Shown piece by piece: positions 1-8,814 of a stretch of DNA of 64,000 bases. Below the pieces are notes generated by a model. That model had not been told where the DNA came from. It made no database searches and saw nothing but the letters and a program-made list of their open reading frames with translations. Positions within the stretch are counted from its first letter, which is position 1; every line of letters begins with the position of its first letter. Made by a program: the position numbers and the translations under genes. The stretch comes from Caproicibacterium lactatifermentans (GTDB lineage Bacteria; Bacillota; Clostridia; Oscillospirales; Acutalibacteraceae): positions 1,735,501-1,799,500 of the forward strand of contig NZ_CP046051.1 of the NCBI RefSeq assembly GCF_013315815.1, in the 5' to 3' direction.

Positions 1-502
1 TAAAGTGCTCCCGCACCATATCCGCATACTCGCCCTTCAGGGCACTTTCCATATCGGTGTAAACAACGCCCTGCGCGGCAACTTCTTTGCGGACATTGTG
101 GTAAACCACTTCGGAATCGTACTGTGCACCGACACCAGCCAGCGACTTGCGTTCTGCTTCCGGAATACCCAGACGCTCAAACGTATTTTTAATGTCTTTC
201 GGCACTTCGCTCCATTTGCCGCGCATAGGGGTATCGGGGCGCACATAAGTGACAATGTTTTTCATGTCCAATCCGTCAATAGGCGGTCCCCAGTCCGGCA
301 CGGACATCTGATTATAAATTCCCAGTGATTTTAGGCGGAAGTCCCGCATCCAGTCGGGGTCGCCCTTTTCACGGCTGATTTGTTCCACAATCTCGGGTGT
401 CAGGCCGGCATCCGCCTCATAGGACGGATGGACTGCATCTTTAAAATCGTACAGGCTGCGGTCTACCTCCTGCACCTGTGTCTTTTTGACCGGACTGCTC
501 AT
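1..502 (-). CDS. sufB: SufB, Fe-S cluster scaffold (partial, C-terminus beyond left edge)
   Basis: This is the first 167 codons of a SufB-type scaffold, read from the ATG at 502; the rest lies beyond the window. The N-terminus contains the family-typical segments DPDWMRDFRLKSL, VPDWGPP and a stretch with FERLGIPEAERKSLAGVGAQYDSE (split here in the middle of known SufB conservation), followed by a YHN motif. SufB forms SufBC2D or SufBC complexes in the cytoplasm and assembles nascent Fe-S clusters. Its ATG overlaps the sufC stop as ATGA, so the two are translationally coupled. No odd features are visible in the part present. Confidence 0.93.
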   Translation of the reverse strand, partial: MSSPVKKTQVQEVDRSLYDFKDAVHPSYEADAGLTPEIVEQISREKGDPDWMRDFRLKSLGIYNQMSVPDWGPPIDGLDMKNIVTYVRPDTPMRGKWSEVPKDIKNTFERLGIPEAERKSLAGVGAQYDSEVVYHNVRKEVAAQGVVYTDMESALKGEYADMVREHF

Positions 503-1251
503 TCGGCGACACCTTCTTCCATATGGCGAAAGCCCTCATTCTCAATCTCGTCCACCAGTTCCGAACCACCGGTGCGGACAATGCGTCCGTCAACCAGCAC
601 ATGGGCATAGTCAACGGTCAGGTTCTCCAAAATCTTGGCATTATGCGTAATGATAAGCAACGCGTTGTCTTTATTCTTATAGCGGCGGATACCCTCCGAA
701 ACAATGCGGACGGCGTCCACATCCAGGCCGGAATCCGTTTCGTCCAAAATGGCCAGCTTCGGCTGCAGCATCAGCATCTGCAAAATTTCAGCTTTCTTCT
801 TTTCGCCGCCGGAAAAGCCCACATTTAGGTCGCGGCGTGCATAGGAAGCGTCCATGTTCAGCGCCTCCATGGTCTTTTTCAGTTCTTTCTGAAAAGCAAA
901 TACTTTCAGCGGTTTTCCGGTAACGGCCGACTTGCTGACACGCAAAAAATCTTCCAGAGTAACGCCGGGAACTTCTTCCGGACTCTGAAAAGAAAGGAAA
1001 ATACCGCGGCGGGCACGCGCATCGGTCGGCTCATGTGTAATGTCCGCCCCATTAAAGGTAATCGAACCGGAATCCACATGATATTCCGGGTTGCCAAGAA
1101 TCACATTGCCCAAAGTCGACTTGCCGGCACCGTTTGGCCCCATAATAACGTGTGTTTCGCCGGGAGCAACAGAAAGATTGAGCCCGTTCAATATATTTTT
1201 TCCATCCACACTTGCGTGCAGGTCGTATACTTCCAGTAATTTCTGTGCCAT
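499..1251 (-). CDS. sufC: SufC, Fe-S assembly ATPase
   Basis: ABC-type ATPase of the Suf Fe-S cluster assembly system, 250 aa from the ATG at 1251, the usual SufC length. It shows a Walker A (GPNGAGKST), the signature-like FSGGEKKK segment and a Walker B ending in LAILDETDSGLD, whose D-S-G-L-D form is typical of SufC. It drives conformational change of SufB/SufD in the cytosol. A GTG at 1263 is a possible alternative start, but the AGGGG upstream would almost touch it. It is the first gene of a sufC-sufB operon, with a promoter and palindrome upstream at 1319-1366. Confidence 0.96.
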   Translation of the reverse strand: MAQKLLEVYDLHASVDGKNILNGLNLSVAPGETHVIMGPNGAGKSTLGNVILGNPEYHVDSGSITFNGADITHEPTDARARRGIFLSFQSPEEVPGVTLEDFLRVSKSAVTGKPLKVFAFQKELKKTMEALNMDASYARRDLNVGFSGGEKKKAEILQMLMLQPKLAILDETDSGLDVDAVRIVSEGIRRYKNKDNALLIITHNAKILENLTVDYAHVLVDGRIVRTGGSELVDEIENEGFRHMEEGVAE

Positions 1252-1318
1252 GTTCCTGAACACCCCTCATGTTTTGCAAAAATGCAAGATAATCATCATA
1301 TCTAATAACTTAATATGT

Positions 1319-1366
1319 ACTAAATTAGTGTATAATATATTGTACCCGTTTTCCTTAAAAAATCAA
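1319..1366 (-). promoter_or_regulatory. suf operon promoter with operator-like palindrome
   Basis: On the minus strand a -35 TTGATT (1366-1361) and a -10 TACAAT (1344-1339) are 16 nt apart. Just downstream of the expected start site lies a perfect 5-1-5 palindrome, ACTAAATTAGT (1329-1319), placed where a repressor such as an Rrf2/IscR-type regulator could act. The regulator assignment is inference. Confidence 0.5.
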
Positions 1367-1410
1367 GACTTTTTCTCCTATTTGTCAAAATCTTTTGTTG
1401 CAGAACAGGA

Positions 1411-1443
1411 GGAACGGTTTCGGCTGCCGTTCCGGCATTTTTT
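1411..1443 (+). terminator. terminator-like hairpin in the leader of ktrB
   Basis: Arms GGAACGG (1411-1417) and CCGTTCC (1427-1433) form a 7-bp stem, and a T run follows at 1438-1443. It lies between the divergent suf and ktrB genes on the ktrB strand. It could be an attenuator for ktrB or stop stray transcripts. A TGCTAAAAT extended -10 around 1528-1536 may be the actual ktrB promoter. The 1252-1581 gap holds nothing else I recognise. Confidence 0.4.
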
Positions 1444-1581
1444 CTCTTCGCCGCGCTACTCCCCTAAACCCCTCCAAAGGCTTTTGCAGAAAAGCAAGAA
1501 ATGGACTGTACGAAAGACAATGTTTGTGCTAAAATGTGGTGATTAGCATATTTATAGTGGAGTCTGGAGGTACGTTATGTC

Positions 1582-2961
1582 ATGCTGGCAAATTTAAAAA
1601 TGTGGTTACATAAGGAACCACCGGGACGTATCATTGTCGTCAGTTTTGCAATTATTATCCTGACCGGTTCTTTGCTACTGTGCCTGCCGGCCTGCACCCG
1701 CCCGGGAAAAAGCACTTCTTACCTGGACGCCCTGTTTACCGCTGGTTCGGCAACCTGTGTAACTGGCCTGACGCTGTTTGATACTTACCGTCACTGGACC
1801 ACCCTCGGGCAGGTCTTTATCTTGATGCTGATTCAAGTCGGCGGTTTAGGGCTGGTGACATTCACCACCGGTTTTACCCTGCTGATGCGTAAAAAGCTTG
1901 GCCTGCGCAACATGGAGCTGGCGGTAGAGAACACCAACGGCGACAGCGGAGACATCGGCAGCCTGGTCCGTATGATTTTGAAGTTCACCTTCTCCTGTGA
2001 AGGCATTGGCGCCCTTATCCTAATGATTCGTTTTCTGCCGCAGATGGGCGCACACGGTATTTGGGTTTCTGTATTTCTTGCGGTTTCCGCCTACTGCAAC
2101 GCAGGCTTCGATATTTTGGGCAGTGTTATGGAAAATGGCAATCTGATTCCCTATGCGGCAGACCCGCTTGTCTGTCTGACAATCGACATGCTGATTATAG
2201 TCGGTGGTCTTGGCTTTGTGGTGATTGCGGATATTTGCCACTCTAAACTGCAGCCCACCCTGCACGGTCAGCACCGTCACAGCCTTGGCTTTCATTCCCG
2301 CATTGTCCTATCTATGGCAATCCTCCTTATTATACTGGGGACTATTGTCTTTATGGTACTGGAGTATAAAAACACGCTCGCCAGCCTGCCGAACTTTGGC
2401 GCCAAACTGAACGCAGCACTTTTGCAGTCTGTTTCACCGCGTACCGCCGGCTTTGCGTCTGTTGACCTATCGAAAGAATACGACTTTACTAAAATCTTCA
2501 CCGTGCTGCTTATGTTTATCGGTGCGGCGCCGGGCTCTACCGGCGGCGGCATTAAGACAACCACCATGCTGGTGCTGCTGTGCTGTGTGCACTCGGTTCT
2601 CCGCGGGCAGCCGGAGGCCATTTTCCACCATCGCCGTATCGACAAATTCACCGTTTACCGTGCATTAGCCATCTGCGGTGTCGGCATGCTGGTCGTCCTT
2701 ATTGTAACCGGCATTATTACTTCTACTACACCAAATGTCAACGGTGTAGATGCCCTGTATGAAGCCACCAGTGCGTTTGGCACCGTTGGCCTGACAGCCG
2801 GCGTAACGCCGCGGCTCTCGCCGATTTCCCGCATTGCCATTATATTGACCATGTATATCGGCCGCGTAGGACCGGTATCACTGGGCCTGGCTGTATCCAT
2901 TAAACACGGACATATTCACACAGACAGTGTCCTTCCGGAAGGAAAAATCATCGTCGGCTAA
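1582..2961 (+). CDS. ktrB: KtrB/TrkH-family potassium uptake membrane subunit
   Basis: Integral membrane K+ translocating subunit, 459 aa, with four repeated M1-P-M2 units. The selectivity-filter-like loops are visible: TCVTGL (about residue 58), YCNAGFD, SPRTAGF and TSAFGTVGLTAG near the C-terminus. The intramembrane glycine-rich gate GAAPGSTGGGIKT is also present. KtrB works with a cytosolic RCK protein (KtrA), which is not adjacent here. The start at 1582 has GGAGG 11 nt upstream; another ATG 5 nt earlier is out of frame. A strong terminator follows, so it is probably monocistronic. Confidence 0.92.
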   Translation: MLANLKMWLHKEPPGRIIVVSFAIIILTGSLLLCLPACTRPGKSTSYLDALFTAGSATCVTGLTLFDTYRHWTTLGQVFILMLIQVGGLGLVTFTTGFTLLMRKKLGLRNMELAVENTNGDSGDIGSLVRMILKFTFSCEGIGALILMIRFLPQMGAHGIWVSVFLAVSAYCNAGFDILGSVMENGNLIPYAADPLVCLTIDMLIIVGGLGFVVIADICHSKLQPTLHGQHRHSLGFHSRIVLSMAILLIILGTIVFMVLEYKNTLASLPNFGAKLNAALLQSVSPRTAGFASVDLSKEYDFTKIFTVLLMFIGAAPGSTGGGIKTTTMLVLLCCVHSVLRGQPEAIFHHRRIDKFTVYRALAICGVGMLVVLIVTGIITSTTPNVNGVDALYEATSAFGTVGLTAGVTPRLSPISRIAIILTMYIGRVGPVSLGLAVSIKHGHIHTDSVLPEGKIIVG

Positions 2962-2984
2962 ACCGATAGTCATCCGATTCAAAA

Positions 2985-3018
2985 GGCTGCCCCTGCTTGA
3001 TTGCTGAGGCAGCTTTTT
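2985..3018 (+). terminator. rho-independent terminator after ktrB
   Basis: Stem GGCTGCC/GGCAGC (2985-2991 with 3008-3013) is followed by five T. It separates ktrB from the nitrogenase-like operon. Confidence 0.8.
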
Positions 3019-3053
3019 GCGTTTTCCGGTTCAAAAGGAAACAGGATAAAAGA

Positions 3054-3082
3054 TTGATTTACTGCTGTGGGCATAGTATAAT
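3054..3082 (+). promoter_or_regulatory. promoter of the nitrogenase-like/hyp operon
   Basis: -35 TTGATT (3054-3059) and -10 TATAAT (3077-3082) are separated by 17 nt. Transcription should start near 3089, giving a leader of about 170 nt before the first gene at 3262. Confidence 0.65.
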
Positions 3083-3088
3083 AAAATT

Positions 3089-3261
3089 ATTCTTTGAACT
3101 TTTTAAATAACGACCAAAAATGTTCTGACGCCGAAATAATTTTGAGGTGAAAGACGAGTCAAAGCAGGGACGGAACTGCTCTGCTTTTTAACCGGTATGG
3201 TCTGGCTGCGTCTTTTTACAAGGCGCAGTCTTTTTTTCTTGGATAATAACAAGGAGGACTT
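3089..3261 (+). promoter_or_regulatory. structured leader with tandem hairpins ahead of the nitrogenase-like operon
   Basis: Two hairpins each followed by a T run are visible: AAAGCAG/CTGCTTT around 3158-3190, and GGCTGCGTC/GGCGCAGTC around 3203-3232 followed by seven T. The second would terminate transcription before the ATG at 3262 unless prevented. This is the layout of an attenuator or riboswitch. I do not recognise the upstream part (3110-3160) as a known aptamer class. AAGGAGG at 3250-3256 is the ribosome binding site of the first gene. Confidence 0.5.
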
Positions 3262-3552
3262 ATGGAAACCAGAGTTGCTGTTATCGCCGTTATAATTGAA
3301 AACGAGGAAAGCATCAGCCGTTTTAACAGCCTGCTGCACGGGTGCAGTCCATACATCATTGGGCGAATGGGCCTGCCTTACCACGAAAAGCATGTGAATA
3401 TCATCAGCGTAGTGATTGACGCACCGCAGGATATCATCAGCGCTCTTTCCGGAAAAATCGGAAGGCTGCCGGGCGTAAGTGCCAAAACGCTTTACTCCAA
3501 TGTGATCACAAAATCGGAACCAAGTCATAAAGAGGGGACTGCGGCAAAATGA
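3262..3552 (+). CDS. TM1266-type (iron-only hydrogenase system) putative regulator
   Basis: A 96-aa protein resembling the small ACT/NikR-C-like TM1266 family, usually named putative regulator of the iron-only hydrogenase system. Diagnostic features are the N-terminal beta strand, the [10 protein letters not shown] segment (about residues 33-42), and the [29 protein letters not shown] C-terminal half (quoted only as family pattern). The family is normally found beside hydE, hydF, hydG or [FeFe]-hydrogenase genes. Here it opens an operon of nitrogenase-like and hyp genes, its stop overlapping the next ATG by 4 nt. Its ligand and mode of action are unknown. It has no DNA-binding domain that I can see. 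Confidence 0.8.
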   Translation: METRVAVIAVIIENEESISRFNSLLHGCSPYIIGRMGLPYHEKHVNIISVVIDAPQDIISALSGKIGRLPGVSAKTLYSNVITKSEPSHKEGTAAK

Positions 3553-4313
3553 TAAAACTGGCAGTGTATGGAAAGGGCGGCATTGGGAAATCCACAACGG
3601 TTTCCAACCTATCAGCCGCTATGGCAGAAAAAGGGCTGTGCGTCATGCAGATTGGCTGTGACCCCAAAGCGGATTCCACCGCCAGCCTGCACGGCGGCAC
3701 GAAAATCCCCACTGTTTTAAGCCTGATTCGGAAGTACGGCAATGACTTTCCGCTGCATGCAATGGTCTGTGAAGGCTACGACGGCGTTATCTGTGTGGAA
3801 GCGGGCGGCCCCCTGCCCGGGCAGGGCTGTGCCGGCCGCGGCATTATCGCTGCACTGGAAAAGCTGAATCAAAAAGGTGCCTACGAAACCTACAAACCGG
3901 ACGTCGTCCTGTATGACGTGCTGGGTGACGTGGTCTGCGGCGGCTTTACCATGCCTATGCGCAGCGGCTATGCGGATAAAGTACTGATCCTCACTTCCGG
4001 TGAAAATATGTCCCTGCACGCAGCGGCAAACATTGGCATGGCCGTGGAGCACTTTCACGGCAGAAACTACGCCGAGCTGGGTGGGCTGATTTTAAACCGT
4101 CGAAACGTCAGGGACGAGGACCAAAAAGTCCGAGAGCTTGCCGAAGACCTGCACACTGGCCTTTTGGGAAGCCTCGACTGGAGCGAAACCGTGCAGGCGG
4201 CAGAACCGCTGAACAAAACCGTGCTGGAAGCTTTTCCAAACAGCGAAATGGCACAGCAGTACCGTGTACTGACAGAAACCATTCTGCACACCTGCGGGGG
4301 AACATTATGCTGA
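3549..4313 (+). CDS. NifH-like reductase, set 1
   Basis: A 254-aa homologue of the nitrogenase iron protein family (Fer4_NifH, PF00142). The P-loop GKGGIGKST spans residues 8-16. The two Cys that bind the intersubunit [4Fe-4S] cluster are C94 in GQGCAGRG and C130 in GDVVCGGF, and CDPKADST (37-44) is the switch region. Such dimers use ATP to pass low-potential electrons to a NifDK-like partner. It is shorter than true NifH (about 270-297 aa), lacking the C-terminal extension. It overlaps the next gene by 7 nt (ATGCTGA). It is clearly related to the second copy at 6765. The substrate of the complex is unknown. Confidence 0.9.
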   Translation: MIKLAVYGKGGIGKSTTVSNLSAAMAEKGLCVMQIGCDPKADSTASLHGGTKIPTVLSLIRKYGNDFPLHAMVCEGYDGVICVEAGGPLPGQGCAGRGIIAALEKLNQKGAYETYKPDVVLYDVLGDVVCGGFTMPMRSGYADKVLILTSGENMSLHAAANIGMAVEHFHGRNYAELGGLILNRRNVRDEDQKVRELAEDLHTGLLGSLDWSETVQAAEPLNKTVLEAFPNSEMAQQYRVLTETILHTCGGTLC

Positions 4314-5632
4314 AACCTTTGTCCCCCGCCCCCGCCGACTGTACCGAAATGCAGATTGGCAGTGCGCAGTTTCCCACCCCGTTTGCATCCGGTCTGGAAT
4401 ACAATCCGCCGGCACGCGGCCCATGGAATATTGTACACACCGGTATGCTGCTGCCGCAGGCCCATCAAATCTTTGTATGTGCGCAGGGCTGCCTGCGCGG
4501 CGTTATTCTGACCGCGGCGGAAATGAACGCCATGGACCGCATGTCATGGGTATCCTTGTGTGAAGAGGACATTATCGGCGGCAATATGGAGCAGCTGATG
4601 ATTGACGGCGTTGCGAACATTCTGCAAAAGCTGCACCCGCTTCCGCCGGCGGTTCTCTTATTTATCAGCTGCATTCAGCAGTTTGTAGGGTGTGATTTTC
4701 CGCTGGTTCTCCGCACACTGCGCAGCCGCTTTCCCGATGTGGATTTTGCTGACTGCTACATGAATCCAACCATGCGCAAAAGCGGGCTGACACCCGATCA
4801 GCTGATGCGCCGCCAGCTGTACAGCCTGCTGCGGCCCGCTGCACGGGACCTCAAAAACGTCAACCTTATCGGCAATGACCGGCCAACGGACGCGTCCAGT
4901 GAACTGCTGCAGATTCTTCGGCAGTCCGGATTCCGGGTACGGGATATCACCCAATGTAAAACCTATGACGAATATCAGCAAATGGCAGAGAGCGCATGGA
5001 ATATTACCTACCTGCCCACCGCTGCGGCGGCAGGTGATGCCCTGCAGCAGCGCCTTGGACAAAAGCACCTTTACCTGCCGCTGTGCTACCGGCGGGAAGA
5101 CCTGCTGCAAAACTACAAAGTCCTTGCCGACACACTTGGCCTTTCTCTGCCCGATTTCTCCAATATCATGCAAAAGACCGAAGACGCACTGGATAAAGTC
5201 CGCCGTGAAATCGGCAATATGCCGGTAACCATTGATTACACAGCCGTTCCACGCCCGTTAAGCCTTGTCCGTATGCTTTTGGAACATGGCTTTTGTGTAT
5301 CGGCGGTTTATGCGGACAGTTTCTCCGACGAAGAAGGAACCGATTTTCACTGGCTGCAGCAGCACGCTCCTACCCTGCGCATTTGTGCGACCATACACCC
5401 CTCGCTGCGGTTTTACCAGCCGAGAACAAATGCCGAGATTCTGGCCATTGGACAGAAAGCCGCCTATTTCAGCGGGACCGCACATTTTGTAAATATCGTT
5501 TCCGGCGGCGGAATGTATGGCTTTGATGGCATTGCCCGTCTGGCGGAACAAATGCTGGACGCTTACCACCACAAAAAAGATACGCGTACCGTAATACAGA
5601 AAAAAGGATTGGGGTGTGCATGCTGTCTATGA
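4307..5632 (+). CDS. nitrogenase component-1-like (NifD-like) protein, set 1
   Basis: A 441-aa member of the nitrogenase component 1/oxidoreductase family (PF00148). C62 (in AQGCLRG), C85 (SLCEED) and C122 (FISCIQQ) fall at places that can correspond to the three P-cluster Cys of NifD; C58 and C129 are extra. The C-terminal GGGMYGFDG resembles the GPYHGYDG end of NifD, but I see no His at the FeMo-cofactor His position. The protein ends in a Cys-rich tail, GCACCL. Its stop overlaps the next ATG (ATGA). No nifB/E/N is in the window, so nitrogen fixation is unlikely. The true substrate is unknown. Confidence 0.82.
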   Translation: MLKPLSPAPADCTEMQIGSAQFPTPFASGLEYNPPARGPWNIVHTGMLLPQAHQIFVCAQGCLRGVILTAAEMNAMDRMSWVSLCEEDIIGGNMEQLMIDGVANILQKLHPLPPAVLLFISCIQQFVGCDFPLVLRTLRSRFPDVDFADCYMNPTMRKSGLTPDQLMRRQLYSLLRPAARDLKNVNLIGNDRPTDASSELLQILRQSGFRVRDITQCKTYDEYQQMAESAWNITYLPTAAAAGDALQQRLGQKHLYLPLCYRREDLLQNYKVLADTLGLSLPDFSNIMQKTEDALDKVRREIGNMPVTIDYTAVPRPLSLVRMLLEHGFCVSAVYADSFSDEEGTDFHWLQQHAPTLRICATIHPSLRFYQPRTNAEILAIGQKAAYFSGTAHFVNIVSGGGMYGFDGIARLAEQMLDAYHHKKDTRTVIQKKGLGCACCL

Positions 5633-6768
5633 AACACACTGCGGGAATGATTCCTATTTATGCGGCTGATAACGCCGGTATCTGCTCTGCCCTGTACGAA
5701 CTGGGCGGCATGACCGTCATTCACGACGCCTCCGGCTGCAACTCTACCTACACAACACATGACGAACCCCGGTGGTACGATATGCCGAGCATGATTTATA
5801 TTTCCGGGCTGACCGAAATGGACGCTATCTTAGGCGACGACGAAAAACTGATAACCGATATTGCGGAAACCTCCGCAAAGTTGCACCCCGCGTTCATCGC
5901 CTTGTGCAGTTCACCGATTCCTGCGATGACCGGCACCGACTTTCCCGCCATTGCTTCTCTTCTGCAAAAGCGGACCGGTATTCCCTGTTTCAGCTTTCGA
6001 GCGGACGGCATGCACTCTTATCTGGTCGGCGCTTCCGACGCGTTTCGTGTTTTGGCGGAAACCGTCTGCCTGGCAGACGTGGAAAAGTCCGCGGACCTGT
6101 CCGTAAATCTCCTTGGTGCAACACCGCTTGACTTTTCCGTAAATGGCAGTGTGCCCTCCATGAAACAATGGCTGCGCCAAAACGGCTTCCGGCTGGTGTC
6201 CTGCTTTGCCATGGGCAGTACATTAGAAGAAATCGCGCAGGCCGGCAGTGCCAGCGTCAATCTGGTGGTGTCTTTCAGTGGGCTTGCTGCCGCCAAAGTT
6301 CTGCGCCGGCGTTTCGGAACACCCTATGTCGTCGGCGTTCCGTTTGGCGAAGCGTATGCCGCGGCGCTTGCGGCGGAACTGAAAGCCGCTGCGCAAAGCG
6401 GCCGCTGCTGTACTGCCTGCACACACCGCAGCGGCCATGCGGCGGGACTGGCAGTCGTGGGAGAAAGCGTTTCGGCAGGTTCTTTGGCCTGTGCCATAGA
6501 GCTGGAAACCGGCAGACCGGCGCACGTTCTGTGTACACTGGAAACCGATCCGGAGCTGCTGAAACAGGGTGACCAAACCGCACCGGAGGAGGATGACCTG
6601 ATTCGTCTGTTTCCGCAGGCCGCGGGCATCATTGCTGACCCGCTGTTTTCCCCCATCTGTCCAACCGATGTTTCATTTTATCCGCTGCCGCACACAGCCT
6701 TTTCCGGCAGGTGCTTCCAGCGGCGTACACCAAACCTGATAAACCATAAGCTAAAGAGGATATTATGA
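5629..6768 (+). CDS. nitrogenase component-1-like (NifK-like) protein, set 1
   Basis: A 379-aa partner subunit of the same superfamily. I chose the ATG at 5629, which gives the ATGA overlap seen throughout this operon and aligns residue for residue with the N-terminus of the second copy; ATG 5620 and GTG 5614 are alternatives. C19 ([11 protein letters not shown]), C37 (DASGCNSTY) and C93 (ALCSSPIP) can serve as the three Cys contributed by a NifK-like subunit to a P-cluster. The downstream DEPRW, GTDF and C-terminal LPHTAFSGR segments are shared with the copy at 8811. It is much shorter than NifK (about 520 aa), as in nitrogenase-like reductases. Confidence 0.8.
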   Translation: MKHTAGMIPIYAADNAGICSALYELGGMTVIHDASGCNSTYTTHDEPRWYDMPSMIYISGLTEMDAILGDDEKLITDIAETSAKLHPAFIALCSSPIPAMTGTDFPAIASLLQKRTGIPCFSFRADGMHSYLVGASDAFRVLAETVCLADVEKSADLSVNLLGATPLDFSVNGSVPSMKQWLRQNGFRLVSCFAMGSTLEEIAQAGSASVNLVVSFSGLAAAKVLRRRFGTPYVVGVPFGEAYAAALAAELKAAAQSGRCCTACTHRSGHAAGLAVVGESVSAGSLACAIELETGRPAHVLCTLETDPELLKQGDQTAPEEDDLIRLFPQAAGIIADPLFSPICPTDVSFYPLPHTAFSGRCFQRRTPNLINHKLKRIL

Positions 6769-7526
6769 TAAAACTGGCAGTATACGGCAAAGGCGGTATC
6801 GGCAAATCCACGATGACCAGCAACCTCGCCTCCGCCTTTGCCTCCCTTGGGAAACGGGTGATTCAAATAGGCTGTGACCCAAAGGCGGACTCTACAATTA
6901 ACCTATTAGGCGGCAAACCCGTACAGCCCGTTATGGACTACCTGCGGGAATACGACCGCGAACCAACACAAATTGAAGAAATCGCCAAAGAGGGCTTTAA
7001 TCACATACTCTGTATTGAAACCGGCGGTCCTACGCCGGGGCTTGGCTGTGCCGGCCGCGGTATTATTACTACGTTTCAGCTGCTGAAGGATTTAAAGCTG
7101 TTTGAAACATATCGGCCGGACGTTGTCCTGTACGATGTACTCGGCGACGTAGTGTGCGGCGGTTTTGCGGCCCCGATTCGTGAGGGGTACGCGGAGGAAG
7201 TGCTGATTGTAACCTCCGGCGAAAAAATGGCACTGTACGCAGCTGAGAATATACGCAAAGCGGTACAAAATTTTGCCGACCGCAGCTATGCCAAAGTCCG
7301 CGGCATTCTGCTGAATCGCAGAAATGTAGAAAACGAGGAAGAAAAGGTCCATGCCTTCGCCCAGAATGCCGGTCTGCCCATACTGGCCGATATTCCGCGC
7401 AGCAAAGAGATTCTGCACTTTGAGGATATGGGAAAGACCGTCGTGGAAGGCGGGCCAAAACTACCGGTCAGCCAAAAATTCTTTGCGCTGGCACAGCGGC
7501 TGTTGGAGGATGAAACAAATGGCTGA
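6765..7526 (+). CDS. NifH-like reductase, set 2
   Basis: A 253-aa NifH-family ATPase with the same P-loop GKGGIGKST (8-16), CDPKADST, and cluster-binding Cys in GLGCAGRG and GDVVCGGF. By eye it is more similar to the first copy (3549-4313) than two unrelated NifH-like groups would be, so the pair probably arose by duplication, with different C-terminal thirds. The ATGA overlap with the preceding NifK-like gene and an 8-nt overlap with the next gene tie it into the operon. It presumably donates electrons to the 7519/8811 pair, but cross-reaction with set 1 is possible. Confidence 0.9.
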   Translation: MIKLAVYGKGGIGKSTMTSNLASAFASLGKRVIQIGCDPKADSTINLLGGKPVQPVMDYLREYDREPTQIEEIAKEGFNHILCIETGGPTPGLGCAGRGIITTFQLLKDLKLFETYRPDVVLYDVLGDVVCGGFAAPIREGYAEEVLIVTSGEKMALYAAENIRKAVQNFADRSYAKVRGILLNRRNVENEEEKVHAFAQNAGLPILADIPRSKEILHFEDMGKTVVEGGPKLPVSQKFFALAQRLLEDETNG

Positions 7527-8814
7527 AGCATTTTACCGTACCGCGGCACAGCTGGTGTCCGGCGGCTACGGCGCTCTTCCGCAGGAATTTCAATCCGTAA
7601 AGCATTTGATTTACAGCTCCCCCGCCACGCTGGCGTTTAACTCACCGGGTGCGCAGGGGTTCGGTGTCAAGCGCGCGGGGCTGGCTATTCCCGGTTCGGT
7701 TATGCTGCTGGTTTCGCCCGGCTGCTGCGGACGGAACACCATCGCACTTGGTCCAGCGGGAAGCGGCGGTGACCGCATGTTTTACCTGCTGCTGGACGAA
7801 GCCGATATTGTTACCGGTCGGCATCTTTCTAAAATACCGGCGGCCGTGCAGGAAGTATGTGCGTCCTGCCGCACAAAGCCGTCCGCGGTCATGCTGTGCA
7901 TCACCTGTGTAGACGCTCTGCTCGGCACTGATATGGAGCGTGTCTGCCGCAGGGCGGAGGAAGCCGCACATGTACCGGTCGTGCCGTGTTACATGTACGC
8001 ACTGACCCGGGATGGCCGGCACCCGCCCATGACTGCTGTGCGCAAATCCGTGTATTCCCTATTAAAACCTCTGCCCAAAAAAGCGGACGCCATGAACATT
8101 TTGGGCTTTTTCGCACCGCTTCGTGATGACTGTGAACTGTACCGCCTGTTCCGGAAAGCCGGTGTTCATCATATCCGTGAAATTTCCCGCTGTCCGAGTT
8201 TTGATGCGTATCTGTCTATGGCACAGGCTAACTTTAACCTTGTGCTGAATTCGGAAGCGCGGCCAGCCGCCCAATGGATGGAGCAGTCCCTGCAGATTCC
8301 CTCCATTGAGTTAACCCGTATGTACCAGCTGGACAAAATTGAAACACAGTATCATCTGCTAGCACAGGCCCTGGAAATTCCGTGGGAAGACGGGCCGGAC
8401 AAGGACGCCTCACAGGCGGAAATCCACCGCTTCCGGCAAAACTACGGCCCTGCGGTATTCACCGTTGGGGAGATTGCAAACGCGGACCCGTTTGAGCTTT
8501 CGCTGGCACTTCTGCGGTATGGATTTTCGGTATCAGAAATTTACGGAACCATCAACAAAGTGAATTTTCGTTTCATTCAAAAAATTGCAGAACGCAGTCC
8601 CAATACCAAAGTGTACTCCAATCTTTCACCAACCATGCTGTTTTATCGACCCACACCGGCTGAAGCGGATATTGCCATCGGCAAAGATGCCGCCTACTAC
8701 CACCCGGAGTGTCCGCACGTCCTATGGTGCAGTGAGGTGCAGCCCTTTGGATATGCCGGGGTACGCGGCCTGTTCCAGGCGCTTTCCCATGCTGTGGAAG
8801 GGAGGACCAAATGA
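7519..8814 (+). CDS. nitrogenase component-1-like (NifD-like) protein, set 2
   Basis: A 431-aa NifD-like protein. The open frame extends upstream to 7351, but the ATG at 7519 overlaps the NifH-like stop by 8 nt, has AGGATG-type pairing 8-10 nt upstream and gives the family length. C69-C70 (SPGCCGR) and C130 (CITCVDA) align with C62 and C122 of the set 1 subunit. D93 (LLLDEAD) sits where set 1 has C85. That pattern recalls protochlorophyllide reductase, where an Asp is a ligand of a [4Fe-4S] cluster. The C-terminal [10 protein letters not shown] matches the GPYHGYDG-like end of the family. Confidence 0.8.
   Translation: MAEAFYRTAAQLVSGGYGALPQEFQSVKHLIYSSPATLAFNSPGAQGFGVKRAGLAIPGSVMLLVSPGCCGRNTIALGPAGSGGDRMFYLLLDEADIVTGRHLSKIPAAVQEVCASCRTKPSAVMLCITCVDALLGTDMERVCRRAEEAAHVPVVPCYMYALTRDGRHPPMTAVRKSVYSLLKPLPKKADAMNILGFFAPLRDDCELYRLFRKAGVHHIREISRCPSFDAYLSMAQANFNLVLNSEARPAAQWMEQSLQIPSIELTRMYQLDKIETQYHLLAQALEIPWEDGPDKDASQAEIHRFRQNYGPAVFTVGEIANADPFELSLALLRYGFSVSEIYGTINKVNFRFIQKIAERSPNTKVYSNLSPTMLFYRPTPAEADIAIGKDAAYYHPECPHVLWCSEVQPFGYAGVRGLFQALSHAVEGRTK

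Noticed and set aside
1091..1546. 151-codon plus-strand frame spanning sufC and the intergenic region
   Set aside because: Antisense to sufC in its first part and crosses the promoter region.
3089..3261. c-di-GMP-I, preQ1, THF or fluoride riboswitch in the operon leader
   Set aside because: Only short motif fragments resemble c-di-GMP-I; the full conserved cores are absent.
3103..3597. 164-codon minus-strand frame
   Set aside because: Antisense to the leader and TM1266-type gene; the plus strand has promoter, ribosome site and recognised family.
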